Below, piece after piece: positions 45,401-58,918 of a DNA stretch of 64,000 nucleotides. The stretch spans positions 558,001 through 622,000 of the forward strand of contig SPDT01000010.1 of the NCBI GenBank assembly GCA_008477525.1, written 5' to 3'. Origin of the DNA: Hypomyces perniciosus (taxonomy: Eukaryota > Ascomycota > Sordariomycetes > Hypocreales > Hypocreaceae). Each line of letters starts with the position of its first letter. The first letter of the stretch is position 1. Under the pieces are notes generated by a model, which made no database searches, was not told the DNA's origin, and saw only the letters and a list, made by a program, of their open reading frames with translations. Both the position numbers and the translations under genes were made by a program.

Positions 45401-48400
45401 ATGCCTTCCGGAGTTATTGTTCCCCAGAAGCGTGTGCTGGGCGAGTCCCGCACTCGCCAGAACCTCCCCTCGTCACCGTCATCTGTCAAGAAGCGCAAGA
45501 CCGACATCCCCTCTTCATCGCCAGCTCCTCGCTTTACCAGTTCACAGAAGGACCCCCGGGCCAAGTTTGGATCTAGCCAGCCGAAGAGCGCATTCGAGTC
45601 CGAGGTTCTTGAGAAGCTTAGCCAGGATATTTCAGACCTGAAGCGCAACAACAGCGAGAAGGATCAAGTATGGGACCGGCCTCCCGTAACGGACTTCGCC
45701 CCGGAGCGAGACAGCCTCTGCTTTCAGTCAATTGAGGCTGAGGAGGGCACCCTACATGGAGGCAAGGCTACCGTGAAGCTTTTTGGCGTAACGGACGAGG
45801 GCAACTCAGTAATGTTGCATGTCACCGATTTCAAGCACTACCTCTTCGTGGCCGCCCCAATGTCCTTTCAGCCAAAGGATTGTGCCGCATTCAAGACTTA
45901 TCTTGAATCGCAGATCGCTCAGCATCAGCCGGCAATCCATTCCATTACATTGGCTTTGAGGGAGGACATCTATGGTTACCAGGGCAATGTTCAGAGCCCC
46001 TACCTAAAAATCACTGTTACAGACCCCAAGTTCATCAACAAGGTTAGGTCAACCATCGAGGGCGGTCACGCAAACTGGAAAGGTATGTGGGGAGTGTTGG
46101 ATGGCGGACTCAAAACCTATGACAATATTCAATACGTGCTCCGGTTCATGGTGGACTGCAAGGTAAGAGATGTCTTCTCTCTTCCTCTGGCATTAAGCTG
46201 ACCCCTATTAGATTCAAGGCATGTCATGGGTAGAAGCCCCGGCTGGCTTTTACAAGTTGATCCCCGAACATAGCCGACAATCCAACTGTCAAATCGAGGC
46301 AGAAGTCACTTACATAGACCTTATTGCCCACAAACCAGAAGGCGAATGGGCCAAGATGGCCCCTCTCCGCATATTGTCCTTCGATATCGAGTGTGCTGGA
46401 CGCAAAGGAATCTTCCCCGAGGCCAACATGGACCCAGTTATCCAGATCGCCAATGTTGTCACGAAATACGGAGAGAAGAAGCCCTTTATCCGAAACGTTT
46501 TTTGCTTAGACACCACTAGCTCCATTGTGGCCACACAAATCTTAGATTTCGAGAAGGAGGAGAAGATGCTGAGTGAGTGGCAACAGTTTTTGGTGCGGGT
46601 AGATCCTGATATCATCACTGGATACAATATTGCCAACTTCGACTTTCCATATCTGCTGGACCGCGCAAGGCATCTGAAGGTGCCGAACTTTGAGTTCTGG
46701 TCTCGTATTCCTTCCATACCATCCAAAGTCAAGGAAACCAACTTCTCAAGCAAGCAGATTGGTAGCCGAGACACCAAGGCTACTAATACCAACGGCCGGT
46801 TACAATTGGACTTGTTGCAACTGATTCAGCGTGATCACCATCTTCGAAGCTACACACTGAACTCGGTATGTGCTCACTTTTTGGGAGAGCAGAAGGAGGA
46901 TGTGCATCACACCATGATCACAGAACTTTTCAACGGAACTCCTGAATCACGTCGGCGTTTGGCGCTCTACTGTCTCAAGGACGCGTATCTTCCCCAGAGA
47001 TTGATGGATAAACTGTCATGCCTCGAAAACTACACTGAGATGGCCAGAGTCACAGGCGTGCCTTTCAATTTCCTGCTTTCTCGTGGTCAGCAAATCAAAT
47101 TCGTCAGTCAGCTTTTCCGCAAGGCCTTGGAACAGAAGCTTGTCATCCCGAATCTAAGGTCCGAGGGAACCGATGATCAATATGAAGGTGCTACAGTCAT
47201 TGAGCCAACGCGAGGCTACTATGATGTGCCCATCGCCACACTTGATTTTGCTTCCCTGTACCCCAGTATTATTCAAGCACACAACCTCTGCTATACAACG
47301 TTATTGAGAGCGGATGACGTTGAAAAGTTTAAGTTGACAAAAGATGAAGACTACATTGTCACTCCGAATGGGGATCGGTTTGTGACGGCGAAGAAACGAA
47401 AAGGGCTGCTTGCTCAGATTCTTGAAGAATTGCTCTCGGCCAGAAAACAGGCGAAACGAGAGTTGGCAATTGAAACAGACCCTTTCAAGAAGGCTGTGCT
47501 GAACGGTCGACAATTGGCGTTGAAGATCAGTGCGAACAGTGTTTACGGCTTGACGGGTGCAACAACAGGAAAGTTACCATGTCTGGCAATCGCCAGTAGT
47601 ACGACTAGTTTTGGTCGTCAAATGATTGAGAAAACGAAGGACGAAGTGGAGAAGAAGTACAATATTGCAAACGGGTATTCTCATGATGCCCAAGTCATCT
47701 ATGGTGATACCGATTCCGTCATGGTCAAGTTTGGAACCAAGGAACTTGCTGAGGCGATGAAGCTGGGGGAGGAAGCGGCTCATTATGTGTCGTCCAAGTT
47801 TCACAAGCCCATCAAGTTGGAATTCGAAAAGGTCTACTTTCCTTACCTGCTCATCAACAAGAAGCGCTATGCTGGATTATACTGGACAAAGACGGAGAAG
47901 TATGATAAAATGGACACGAAGGGTATCGAAACGGTGCGACGAGACAACTGTTTGTTGGTGCAAACTGTCATTGAAAAGGTCCTGCGGATGATTCTGATTG
48001 ACCGGGACGTCCAAGGTGCACAAGCGTAAGTTTATGATTTCATTGAGGAACAAGAAAACCCGCTGACCACAATACAAGCTACGTCAAGGATACGATCGCG
48101 GACTTGTTACAAAACAAGGTCGACATGTCGAAGCTCGTGATTACGAAGGCATTGACGAAGGAAGATTATGCAGCCAAACAAGCACACGTGGAGCTCGCGC
48201 AGAGGATGAAGAAGCGTGACGCGGGCTCAGCACCTGCTCTTGGCGATCGTGTTGCGTATGTCATGGTGAGGGGAGCTGCGGGAGCCAAAAACTTTGAAAA
48301 GTCTGAGGATCCCATCTACGTTCTCGAGAACAACGTGCCCATCGACACAAAATACTACCTGGATAACCAGCTGGCAAAGCCTTTGGGGCGTATCTTCGAG

Positions 48401-48820
48401 CCCATCTTGGGAGAGACAAAAGCCAAGTCGCTCTTGACTGGCGACCACACACGGACAATTTCGGTGGCGGCACCCACAGTTGGTGGATTAATGAAGTTTG
48501 CCAAGAAGACACAGACATGCATGGGATGCAAGAAACCGCTAACGGGGAAGCATGAGAGCGCAGGCGCGGTATGCACGGACTGCGCACCTCGCGTGGGGGA
48601 GCTCTATAACAAGACGCTGGACAAGGTTTCGGATCTGGAAGTGCGATTCGGGCGGCTGTGGACGCAATGCCAGCGATGCCAAGGCAGCATGCACTGTGAG
48701 GTTATCTGCAGTAGTAAGGACTGTCCGATCTTCTACATGAGAATGAAGGCGAAGAAGGATCTGGAGGATGCGGGCAAGGAGCTGTCAAGATTTGACGCAG
48801 ACCAAGCAGCCATTTGGTGA
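45401..48820 (+). CDS. POL3: DNA polymerase delta catalytic subunit
   Basis: Exons 45401-46162, 46212-48025 and 48079-48820 give 1105 residues, close to yeast Pol3 (1097). The 3'-5' exonuclease has FDIEC (Asp312/Glu314), [10 protein letters not shown] and the later YCLKDAYLP. Polymerase motifs are [17 protein letters not shown] (A), KISANSVYG (B) and YGDTDSVM (C). At the C-terminus the CysA zinc site (CMGCKKPL...CTDC) and the CysB iron-sulfur site (CQRC...[10 protein letters not shown]) are intact. The N-terminus has basic KKRK suitable for nuclear import. It is the lagging-strand replicative polymerase, in complex with the Pol31/Pol32 orthologues. The splice phases all agree. Confidence 0.98.
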
Positions 48821-50214
48821 GCTGAATGGAGGGTGGCAAGGAGGGTGGCAGCATCGGGGTACTTCGTACACGACGCGCAAGACAAGCTCTTCTTAATCAT
48901 TGGGTGGCGTTTCTTGGAGGGTGGGAGGACATGTGCATTATACGCTGGTTTCGATGTGAGGACACTTTTTGTCAGAGGACTCGATGGAGGTGACGGGCCG
49001 TTCCATCTGATTGACTGTTGGAGTGGTGTATCAAAATCAGTTACGTCCATCTATTAGAAGCAAATACTCGGTAATGATAGTATTGAAAGACTGCGGAGAT
49101 CGGCGTATGTCCGTTCGGTAGGAGGCGGCGTTTCTCCGAGGCGACGTCATGTCATGTTCTGCTCCCGAGGACGGCGCGCGCGGTAAATTTCAGGAGGCTC
49201 AAATGAAATCGGAAATATTGAATGGGCTTCCCGTCGAGCGAGCGGATCTCATCTTGAAGAAGTCTCCATTTTGATCCCTAACCGCTAGCCTTTTTGCCGG
49301 ATTCGGATGGCCTGAGGGCTCTGGATGGCTGGAGTGTGAAGCTTCGATGGAGACGGCCTGACGACAGTGGCGCATCGTGCGCATCGTGCGCATGCGTAAA
49401 AAATAATGGGCTCCGATACCGCACGGCCACGGCTGGGGATTCCACATGTTGGAACAGCAGTACTACATACTACTACGAAGTACATGGCAGTGGAATGGGA
49501 GAAACCGGAAGCAAGGAGAGAGGGTGAATGGGGTATGTATGTGTGGTTTGTGTGTGTGTACGGAGTACTTCGTAGGCACTCCGTATGTGAGATGATATTG
49601 GTGGAACGTAGTAATACTACTTCGTACCAAGGGCATAAAACAAGCATATTAGGTAGCATATGGGGCGCCTTTGCTTCCGATGCAGCTGCCTAGTAAGTAC
49701 TCCGTTCGTACATATGAAACCTGCTAGTAGTGCCACTATGCATCTAATACTCCATCTTGCATCTCCCTCATACTATTACTTCGTACTTCGTGCTATCATA
49801 ACACATCCAAAGCCCCGGTAACGGCACCTCCAGATGCCAAGAGAGCCAACTCACGCCATTGGACAGCGAGCATGTCGCGACGCAATCGAATCTTCAAACC
49901 AGGTGGCAAGGCTGGCCAATCTCAGGCGAGCATTGGGCCGTCGCCGCTATCAGGGACGGCTATCTATCTGTCTTTTCCTGGACTCGATTTTATTATCGAA
50001 AGACACGCCTGAATGACTCGATCCGGACGACAAGCATGCCCGCCACTTTATACGCTTTAATTGCACGCAGTAATACCTCCGAGATGAGATGGAACTCTCC
50101 CTACGTGGGGTTCCTGAAGGCCGAGCGGGGGGTTATCAGCGTGCCGGAACGTGAGCCATTACCTTTTTGCTTTCCGTGATGTCCTGCTCGTCGGCCTATC
50201 ATGGCCGTGATGTC

Positions 50215-50245
50215 CCCTCCCTCTCCCTCTCCCTCTCCCTCTCCC
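50215..50245. repeat. (CCCTCT)n microsatellite
   Basis: Tandem CCCTCT units about 400 bp upstream of the glutamate dehydrogenase start. Confidence 0.9.
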
Positions 50246-50248
50246 AGC

Positions 50249-50260
50249 TATCTATCTATC
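50249..50260 (-). promoter_or_regulatory. Cluster of three GATA sites upstream of glutamate dehydrogenase
   Basis: TATCTATCTATC on the plus strand gives three tandem GATA cores on the minus strand; two match the AreA-type HGATAR consensus (AGATAG). AreA control of NADP-glutamate dehydrogenase genes is established in Aspergillus. Function here is inferred. Confidence 0.35.
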
Positions 50261-50573
50261 CAAGGCCGGGAGCGGCTTTCGGAGTAACGCGGCGGCCTAG
50301 ACCCCGGAGCATGATCTGGGAGTGTTAGGAGGTAACGTACCATACCATTCAAGTGACGGTTTCTGGGAACAAGATTCCCAGGCCAAGCTTCACCGAGCGT
50401 GGGTCGTCGCATCTGGAGTGGGAGATTGTGTATATATGGGGTGGTTCGCTCCCCCCCCGATTGATGGTGATTCTCTTGTTTCTCTTGTTTGTTAGATTTA
50501 TATACAACTCTTGTTTTGCTGCATCTCTTGCGACTTACACCTTGACGCCTGTACTCGCACACGAGCACGCGAC

Positions 50574-50648
50574 CACACACACATACATACACACATACAC
50601 ACACACATACACACATACACACGTATACATATACATACATACATACGA
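50574..50648. repeat. CA/CATA microsatellite in the probable 5' leader of glutamate dehydrogenase
   Basis: An imperfect (CA)n/(CATA)n tract ends only a few bases before the ATG at 50653, so it very probably lies in the transcript leader. Confidence 0.85.
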
Positions 50649-50652
50649 CAAC

Positions 50653-52399
<1,747 letters not shown>

Positions 52400-52774
52400 G
52401 ACAGGGAAAGGTGACGATGGAATGGGAACGAATGAATCGGTTAGCTTATGGGGGAGTCTGGAGTCTTGCTAACATGCATGGGGCTGCGTTTGGTTGGCAT
52501 TGGATTTGTTTCAATCATCTTTGACGAAAGAACAAGGCGTTGGAGGCGGTTTATGGCGGCGACGTTATCTGACAGCCTTTACAGTAAATAAATGAATAGC
52601 TTTGATGAATATACGGACAAATTTTCCTCTATTAGAGTGATTGAATGAATTAATGGTATGTGAGTACGGGCAGGCTTAATAAGAAGTAATAATGCTGATG
52701 ATGCTTGTTCACCCTTGTAATCCTCCCAGGTGAAAAGGAATAAGTGTAATGTTTGTGTTCTTCACCCCCAAATC
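52400..52774. other. Convergent 3' region
   Basis: It separates the 3' ends of glutamate dehydrogenase and the permease. AT-rich; no gene seen. Confidence 0.6.
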
Positions 52775-54934
52775 CTATGATTCATCCGTCGTCTCTCCTG
52801 CGTTCAGTGTCTCCTCAATCCGCTTGCTTGGTAACCACCGCTCAGCCGGGATATACCACCACGACAAGACCGCGAATATCGTCACAATCGCCATAATTAC
52901 AGGAGCATAGTTGAGGTTCGAAGCCGAAACGGGAAACTGGTAGGGAGAGTACAACACAGCCACGACCCAGCCGTTCCATAAGACTGAGATGGCCTGGAAA
53001 GGCTTGCTCCAGCGGCCAAGGCTCCATGCCGGCTTGGGGAAAGTATTGGGTGTAAGGAAGAGACGGCCCAGGCAAATCAGTCCGTAAGCCGCTGCTGAGG
53101 GAACACCAGCAGCGGAGACGAGCGAAGTGAAGGCCACGGAGGAGGGCAGTATGGTACAGGTGATGATGGAGGAGACAACCCATACCACGATGACGGCGTT
53201 CCGGGGTTGTCCGTCAACGACTTTGGAGACCCAGGGTGAGTAGGGCAATACTCCGTCTCTAGCAACGGCAAAGACTAGACGTGAGGCTGCGAGGATTGCG
53301 ATAGCAGTGTTCTACACGACGGTTAAACTTGATGCCCCAGTGAAATTTATGTTCAGAACGTTGGGGGACGAGATAACCTACAAACCACAAAGCAACTACG
53401 CAGACAATATTCATGACGATATGACCTCCTTCGCCGAGAATAGCAGCGTAGAGAGGCACGAATGGCTGGGCCCCACCATAGGAGAAAAGGGTATCCGCAT
53501 CGGGCTAACAATATCTCTTGTTAGAACGTTCCCAGAGTTTCTCCTTGATGCTTTGGACTGTGACTTACCGCGCAGAAGAGGAAGAGAATGACGACGATGA
53601 AACCTCCCAAGCCGCTGACAACAGTGCTCCAGAAAATACCCCTGGCAGCAGCAACGTTCGCGTTCTTGGTTTCCTCAGCGACGTGGCCCGATGCATCAAA
53701 GCCAATCAGAATTCCTGCCGTAGCAAGATACGAGAGACACCAATTCCAACCAGGGGATGCTCCTGTTCCATTGTAAGTTGTCAAGAAGGCATCGTGAGCG
53801 GAACGAAATCCAATGGTTCGGCTGGTGGCAACAGGGAGCCAGATCATGTTGAGGACAAAGTCCAGCAACACAGATGCTGTAGATAGGTAAAAGATCCATT
53901 TGAAGTACCGCGCTATACAAAGAAAGTCAGTGAGGCCATTGGTAGATGAAGCGAGTAGTAAGGGGCATAAAAGGACTGACGGGGAAGAAGATTCCATATG
54001 GCTGCTAGAGCAAGCATCACCTCGGTGGCCACCCACTGGACTGCACGGAACTTGACATCTGAGGAGTCAGATGGGAAGTCTAGATTGAAGACTACGATTT
54101 CCTGCATCCAAGTCAGATGATACAGGTCATGAATACATATTGTTCTCCAATCATACCGAGAGCATGTAATTGACGGCAGACTGAGTATTACCTGGTAACG
54201 CTTTAGTACTCTTGAGCCACACGTCACAGTTAAGGTAGCTTCAATTACTTGCGCAGAAAGTCGTCCAGGCCGTAGTACTCCACCAAGCAACTACATAGCC
54301 AAACAGTCTTCCGTAACGTGGACCGCCAGCCTCGGCAGCCCAGAGGTAAATCGAACCGGCTAGCGGGAGTGACGAGCATATCTCAGCAATGACGGCAGCA
54401 CTGATGAAAGTAAAGACACAAGTGACGAGGAAACTCGTCCTGTTTCGTTATCGTCAGCAAGGAGACGTACGCAATAGGACGGGGGACAAACCAGTATGCC
54501 AGATTGCCACCCGCGGCTATTCCTGTAGAGAAGGTGACTCGGACACCACCAATGAAGTATAAAGCCGCTGATAAGACATGTTAGCTCTGACTGGATCGTT
54601 CGCGCATACAAGCTCGTCCAAGACTTACCAAAGGTTGTTGCAAAGTTATGAAAGACATTGAATGTTCGATGTAACACCTGAATGGGTTCAGTCATCTGAC
54701 TTTGCCAAAAATGTGTATGTATCCCCTCAAAACCAGCTTATACGTACGGGCTTGTATCCAAGTTCTTCCTGTTTCACTAATCGTCAGCATACCTGCAGGT
54801 CTCATGAATCGGGCAAGAGGGCGGAAACTTACCAGAATTTGCGCATCTGCCGTATTCTCTCCCTCAACGTCCCGAGTCTGTGGATCATTCAGAACAGCGA
54901 CATCGCCTTCAGAATTTCCCAACCGATCCGCCAT
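52775..54934 (-). CDS. Amino-acid/GABA permease (APC superfamily)
   Basis: Ten exons on the minus strand: 54934-54833, 54768-54748, 54677-54629, 54567-54492, 54439-54253, 54210-54157, 54101-53981, 53912-53569, 53504-53382 and 53311-52775, total 537 residues. About twelve membrane spans are expected. The N-terminus reads ELGYKPVLHRTFNVFHNFATTFAAL in the fungal GABA/choline permease style; later landmarks are SLPLAGSIYLWAAEAGGPRYG, GFDASGHVAEETKNA and ASRLVFAVARDGVLPYS. It should import amino acids, GABA or a related amine at the plasma membrane. Exon 2 is only 21 nt. The junction of exons 5 and 6 stays in phase only with a GC-AG intron (GCAAGT donor at 54252). It is divergent from the P450. 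Confidence 0.85.
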
Positions 54935-55791
54935 ATTGATATGTGACTGTACGCGATCGAGATATTGCGAGTATCGCCCTGGTATTCGGTGTCCCCCAGC
55001 AAGTCCAGTCTCCTAGGAAATGCACAGCTCAAGTGAAGGCGGCAATGATATATACTCCAATCTCATTAAATGACAAGTCTAGGATCCAATAGTCCACGAC
55101 TGATGTCTCGTTTTTTTTTCTTCACAAATCTCGCTTGAGATGTCACTTCCTCGTTGAAGTCTACGGGCAGAGCCTGCCTACTAGTCCATCACGCAATGTG
55201 GAATGCAAAATGGCGCGTTGACTATCTAAAGTTATCATCGGCGAACTTAGGGTCAGTCGGCAGCAACACCCAAAAAAGAAATAAAAAAAGGGATTTAAAA
55301 ATGTTAATCCTCCGGTTAAATAGCCGCACTTACTTTCAAGGTTCCGATTACTCTTCCAATAGTAATTTAACTGAGTGGCCGAGCTGAAGCGGCTTGTGGG
55401 ACACCGATTGGCCAAGTCGAGCTGCAAGCGGGTGACAATAAAAACAGGGACTGCGAAATATATACCCAAAAGTGTATTATACCATGGATTGTAAACAACT
55501 GAGAGATAAGAGCTGTCCGTAGCAATTATAATTACCCATAGCAATATAAGAGTAATCTCTCCCAATCGTATACAAGTACTAATAGATGTCTTGCGGTTCC
55601 TGTTTATTGTCACCCGCTTGAGCGGGTCGGGGGATGCAGATGGTGCATCACGCAATACACCCTTGCAGGGCCCTATGGCAAATTGTAATCGTGTAAATAG
55701 TCACTATGTGGATAGTAAATCTCCGATAAAAAGATGCCAGAAGATGTTTTCAACTGATTTGTTGTTTGGTGCATCTCGATAAACACTCATC
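54935..55791. other. Divergent promoter region, permease / P450, with a MITE-like insert
   Basis: It holds both 5' flanks. AT-rich, with the inverted-repeat element at 55425-55620 listed separately. No coding frame is supported. Confidence 0.6.
55425..55620. mobile_element. MITE-like element with terminal inverted repeats of about 30 bp
   Basis: The left end begins CAAGCGGGTGACAATAAAAA and continues CAGGGACTGCGA. The reverse complement of the right end (55589-55620) begins CAAGCGGGTGACAATAAACA and continues GGAACCGCAAGA. The 196-bp interior is AT-rich and non-coding. No clear target-site duplication is visible. It lies about 170 bp upstream of the P450 start. A related single end occurs at 59327-59378. 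Confidence 0.55.
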
Positions 55792-57805
55792 ATGGCGTTG
55801 GCTACTGTTGTCGGTGTCGTATTGTTCGCGGCAGTACTGCTAAGAGTCCTCAAGGTATAGCCACTCTGTGTATATGTGGTAGTTTTATATAAAGACAGGA
55901 ATTGACATGACCTCTTTAGGAAATCGTTCAGACTCATAGATCGCCATTGTCAAAATTGCCCAGTGCAGGATGGGGTGCTCGTTACTCCCGCTTACTCTGG
56001 GCTTTTCGCCACGAGTATCGAGGCACCATAACGTTAGATCTTCCCAAGTTACACCGACAGCAAGGTGAGCTTCTTCCGACTGTGTGTGTACATACATGCA
56101 TTGTATACGAGCAACTCACTCCCTCATCTTAGGACCGCTCATTCAGATAGGGCCCAACGAGGTGTCCTTTTATTCGATTGGTGTGTATGACATCGTGCAC
56201 AAGGTGAACAGCGGCTTCGCAAAGGATCCCCGAAACTATGGAACATTCGTCCAAGAAGGGCATCCTGCCCTCTTTTCAATCACGTAGGCAGTTGGTCGTC
56301 TATATGATGGACACAAGCTGACATTTGGCCTTCAGCCACCCTGAAGAGCATTCCAAGCGTCGGAGGATAATGGGGCAGCTATTCAGTAGGAGTAAAATGC
56401 CTAACCTTGAATCTCTCATGCTACATCACGTAAATGAATTCGTCGCGGCCATCAGTCGGAAGAGTGGCGCCTTGGAGTTGGTCGCAGCTTGTCGAGCTCT
56501 TGAAGCCGACATCATCGGTAAGTCGACTCTCTCAAAAATTATACGATTCCATCAATTAATATGGCCTATTCCTTTGACTAGCTGAGTTCTCTTTTGGAAA
56601 GCCACTGAACGCCATTGCGTCCTGGGAGAAAAATGACTTTTTGGCTATAGTAGCCAAAAATGACGAAAAAGCAACATGGATGCCTCTGGTATACTTCCCC
56701 TCTAGCATGGGATCTTGACCAGCAATTGACATCTGTCTAGATCACATCGTTTCCAACACTGCATGAAACATGGAGCGTTCTAAGAGATTTGGCCAGTCGA
56801 GCGACAAGCTCCAATGTGTCTTACAATCAGGGACTCCAACAATTCGACCAAGTAAGTATCCCAAAGCTACCCTCTATATCAACCGCATAACCCTAACCTC
56901 AATGGTAGTGGACACTCGGAGCTTGGAAGGAGGCCATTGATACTGGCAGTGAAACCAAGACTCCATATCCAAACCTCATCAAGGTCCTGCTAGCATCTGG
57001 GCTACATCCAGAAACTGCCCTCTCCGAAGCCAAGGAAAATCTTGGACCTGGGACCGACACCACGTCGGGATCTCTTGCACACATTATATTCGCGCTGGCC
57101 CAAAACGAAGTATATCAACAGAAGCTGCACGATTCCCTTCTGGACACCGGATTTTCTACAGATATGTCTATCCTTGAGAATGTCCCACTCCTTCGGGCAT
57201 GCGTCAAGGAGGGGATTCGTTGGGCGGGTACAGCCGCAGCCATGTTGCCTCGAATTGCCCCCTCTGGAGGCGTCGAATTACATGGCAAATTCATCCCCGA
57301 AGGAGTAAGTTGGAAATTCCATCTGTTTGTTAATGTCATGCCTAATGTAAAATCTTCAACAGACCGTCTTGACCTCGTCGCCAATATGGTACCTCCGAGA
57401 TGAAAACGCTTACCCTGAGCCTGAGCAGTTTGACCCCTATCGATGGGTCGATGAGTCCGGGACGACTCTAAAGGAAGATGTGCTGAGGGATAAGTTCTAT
57501 CTCCCATTTTCTAAAGGAGCCAATGTGTGTATAGGAGTTCAGTAAGCCTCTTTTTCGCATCAAGTGAGCAATCGTCCGTGACTGACCTGGAATCAAGCTT
57601 TTCTTATTATGAGCTGTATCTGAGTGTATCACAGCTGGTCAAGGCATTTCACATCCAGTCCGCCAGTCAACCTCACGGTTCACCAATGAGTGGTCGGACA
57701 CACCATGATTGGAATCTCGTGTCATTGCCGAAGAGAAAGGAGTGGGTGGCAGCGGTGTTAACGGAGAGCATTCTTGTCAAAATGGTACCGAGAAGTGCAT
57801 CTTGA
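55792..57805 (+). CDS. Cytochrome P450 monooxygenase
   Basis: Nine exons: 55792-55854, 55920-56064, 56133-56283, 56336-56517, 56582-56688, 56741-56851, 56909-57304, 57363-57541 and 57598-57805, total 513 residues. An N-terminal anchor (LATVVGVVLFAAVLLRVL) implies the ER membrane. The I-helix oxygen-binding motif GPGTDTTS lies at 299-306, the K-helix ExxR is EGIR (354-357), the PERF-region motif reads FDPYRW, and the heme loop FSKGANVCIG places the axial cysteine at 441. All core motifs are intact, so the enzyme is probably active. Substrate and CYP family are unknown. Neighbours (permease, regulator-like protein, sugar transporter) suggest a small accessory pathway. Confidence 0.92.
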
Positions 57806-57919
57806 TATAGTCCTCCTGTCATAAAACTCATTAAGGATATGTAAGAAAAGGAACCAAGTCAATGACATCTTTGCGGAATCTGAGTGAAATCTCTTGACCG
57901 TCTCGGCGTATACATATCA

Positions 57920-58918
57920 TCATTTTGGCGCCTGTGGGATCAGCACAAGCCATAGTGTTGACGTGCTCAACTGCAAAAAAGAGCCCCCCTGAAGTTCCAG
58001 ACTCGCGATATGTGGCTCCAAGGCCCTCAACTGTCCAGCTGCATCACTCTCTTTCGCTGCCCGCGCCTTTTCCAGTAGGCCGTTGACTGACAATCCCACC
58101 AACTGTGCGAGAAGGGCCGAATCAACAAGCTGAGCGTTCAATCCACGCACGTTCAACCACTCCTTATTCGCAACTGCAGCATACGCCGTGGCCCTCTCCC
58201 ACGGCGTCTTTGGCTTCTTCGTAACCGCCCCAATGACCTCCCCAGGAAGCGAGAGGACTGCGTCAGCCGCCCCCAAAGCCGTCGACACAGGGAGCACGAT
58301 AGCGCCCGAGATGACACTCATGGCAGCGCCGATAACATTACCTCGCTTTGCATTGTTCATCACGTCCTTGCCGATAGACTTAGCCTGCGCGGCGATGTTT
58401 TTGCCAAATTTCTTGGGAGCCTCACCCAGATGCTGAGCCATATCGGCAGCGTGAGATATGGCACGATCCGAGACCTTGGCGCTTAAGAAGGCCGAGATGG
58501 TATCCAAGAAGGAGCGCCAAGTCTCATCTGTGATGCCATAGCTAAGAAGAGCAGGGGCATATGCAGCGAGGAATGGGGAGTCTGCGTCTGCTCTGACTTG
58601 GGGGAATGCAATGGGCTGAGAGTTGCTCTTGGAGCTGGAGGCTGCATTTGAGTATACCGGAGGAGCATCTGTTACTGTGGGAAAGTTGAATGGCGAGTTC
58701 ACAGTCGGGACAGCGGTTTTTGATGGCAAAGATGATGAGGATGATGGGATCGAGCGGGTTGGTGGTGAACTTGCGATCCCTTCATGTTCTTCGTATGCCG
58801 GAGCTGGGTCAGCGGGTATGACGTCGTGTGGATGTCTAGTAGATGATGAAGCGGCTTCATCCGCCTTGGTAGGTTTGCCGGCCGATCCTTTTGAGGGGTT
58901 TTCGTTTTCTTGTGCCAT
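57920..58918 (-). CDS. Conserved fungal protein of unknown function
   Basis: Single-exon frame of 332 residues, minus strand, 3' to 3' with the P450. Residues 1-110 are disordered, Ser/Pro-rich, with PAYEE and PPVYS motifs that could bind WW domains. Residues 110-332 are ordered: SPFLAAYAPALLSYGITDETWRSFLDTISAFL, an alanine- and glycine-rich segment (NVIGAAMSVISGAIVLPVSTALGAADAVLSLP) that may insert in or lie on a membrane, and TPWERATAYAAVANKEWLNVRGLNAQLVD. I recognise it as a type common in Pezizomycotina but know no function. Confidence 0.8.
   Translation of the reverse strand: MAQENENPSKGSAGKPTKADEAASSSTRHPHDVIPADPAPAYEEHEGIASSPPTRSIPSSSSSLPSKTAVPTVNSPFNFPTVTDAPPVYSNAASSSKSNSQPIAFPQVRADADSPFLAAYAPALLSYGITDETWRSFLDTISAFLSAKVSDRAISHAADMAQHLGEAPKKFGKNIAAQAKSIGKDVMNNAKRGNVIGAAMSVISGAIVLPVSTALGAADAVLSLPGEVIGAVTKKPKTPWERATAYAAVANKEWLNVRGLNAQLVDSALLAQLVGLSVNGLLEKARAAKESDAAGQLRALEPHIASLELQGGSFLQLSTSTLWLVLIPQAPK

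Larger units (their letters stand above)
48821..50652. other. Intergenic region of 1.8 kb, promoter of glutamate dehydrogenase
   Basis: It begins with TACTTCGTA at 48860, 38 nt after the POL3 stop. Further copies are TACGAAGTA 49474, TACGGAGTA 49559, TACTTCGTA 49566, 49618 and 49777. A CGCATCGTG tandem lies at about 49370-49395. It ends in a CT microsatellite, a GATA cluster and a CA/CATA-rich leader (listed separately). No coding frame is supported. Confidence 0.65.
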
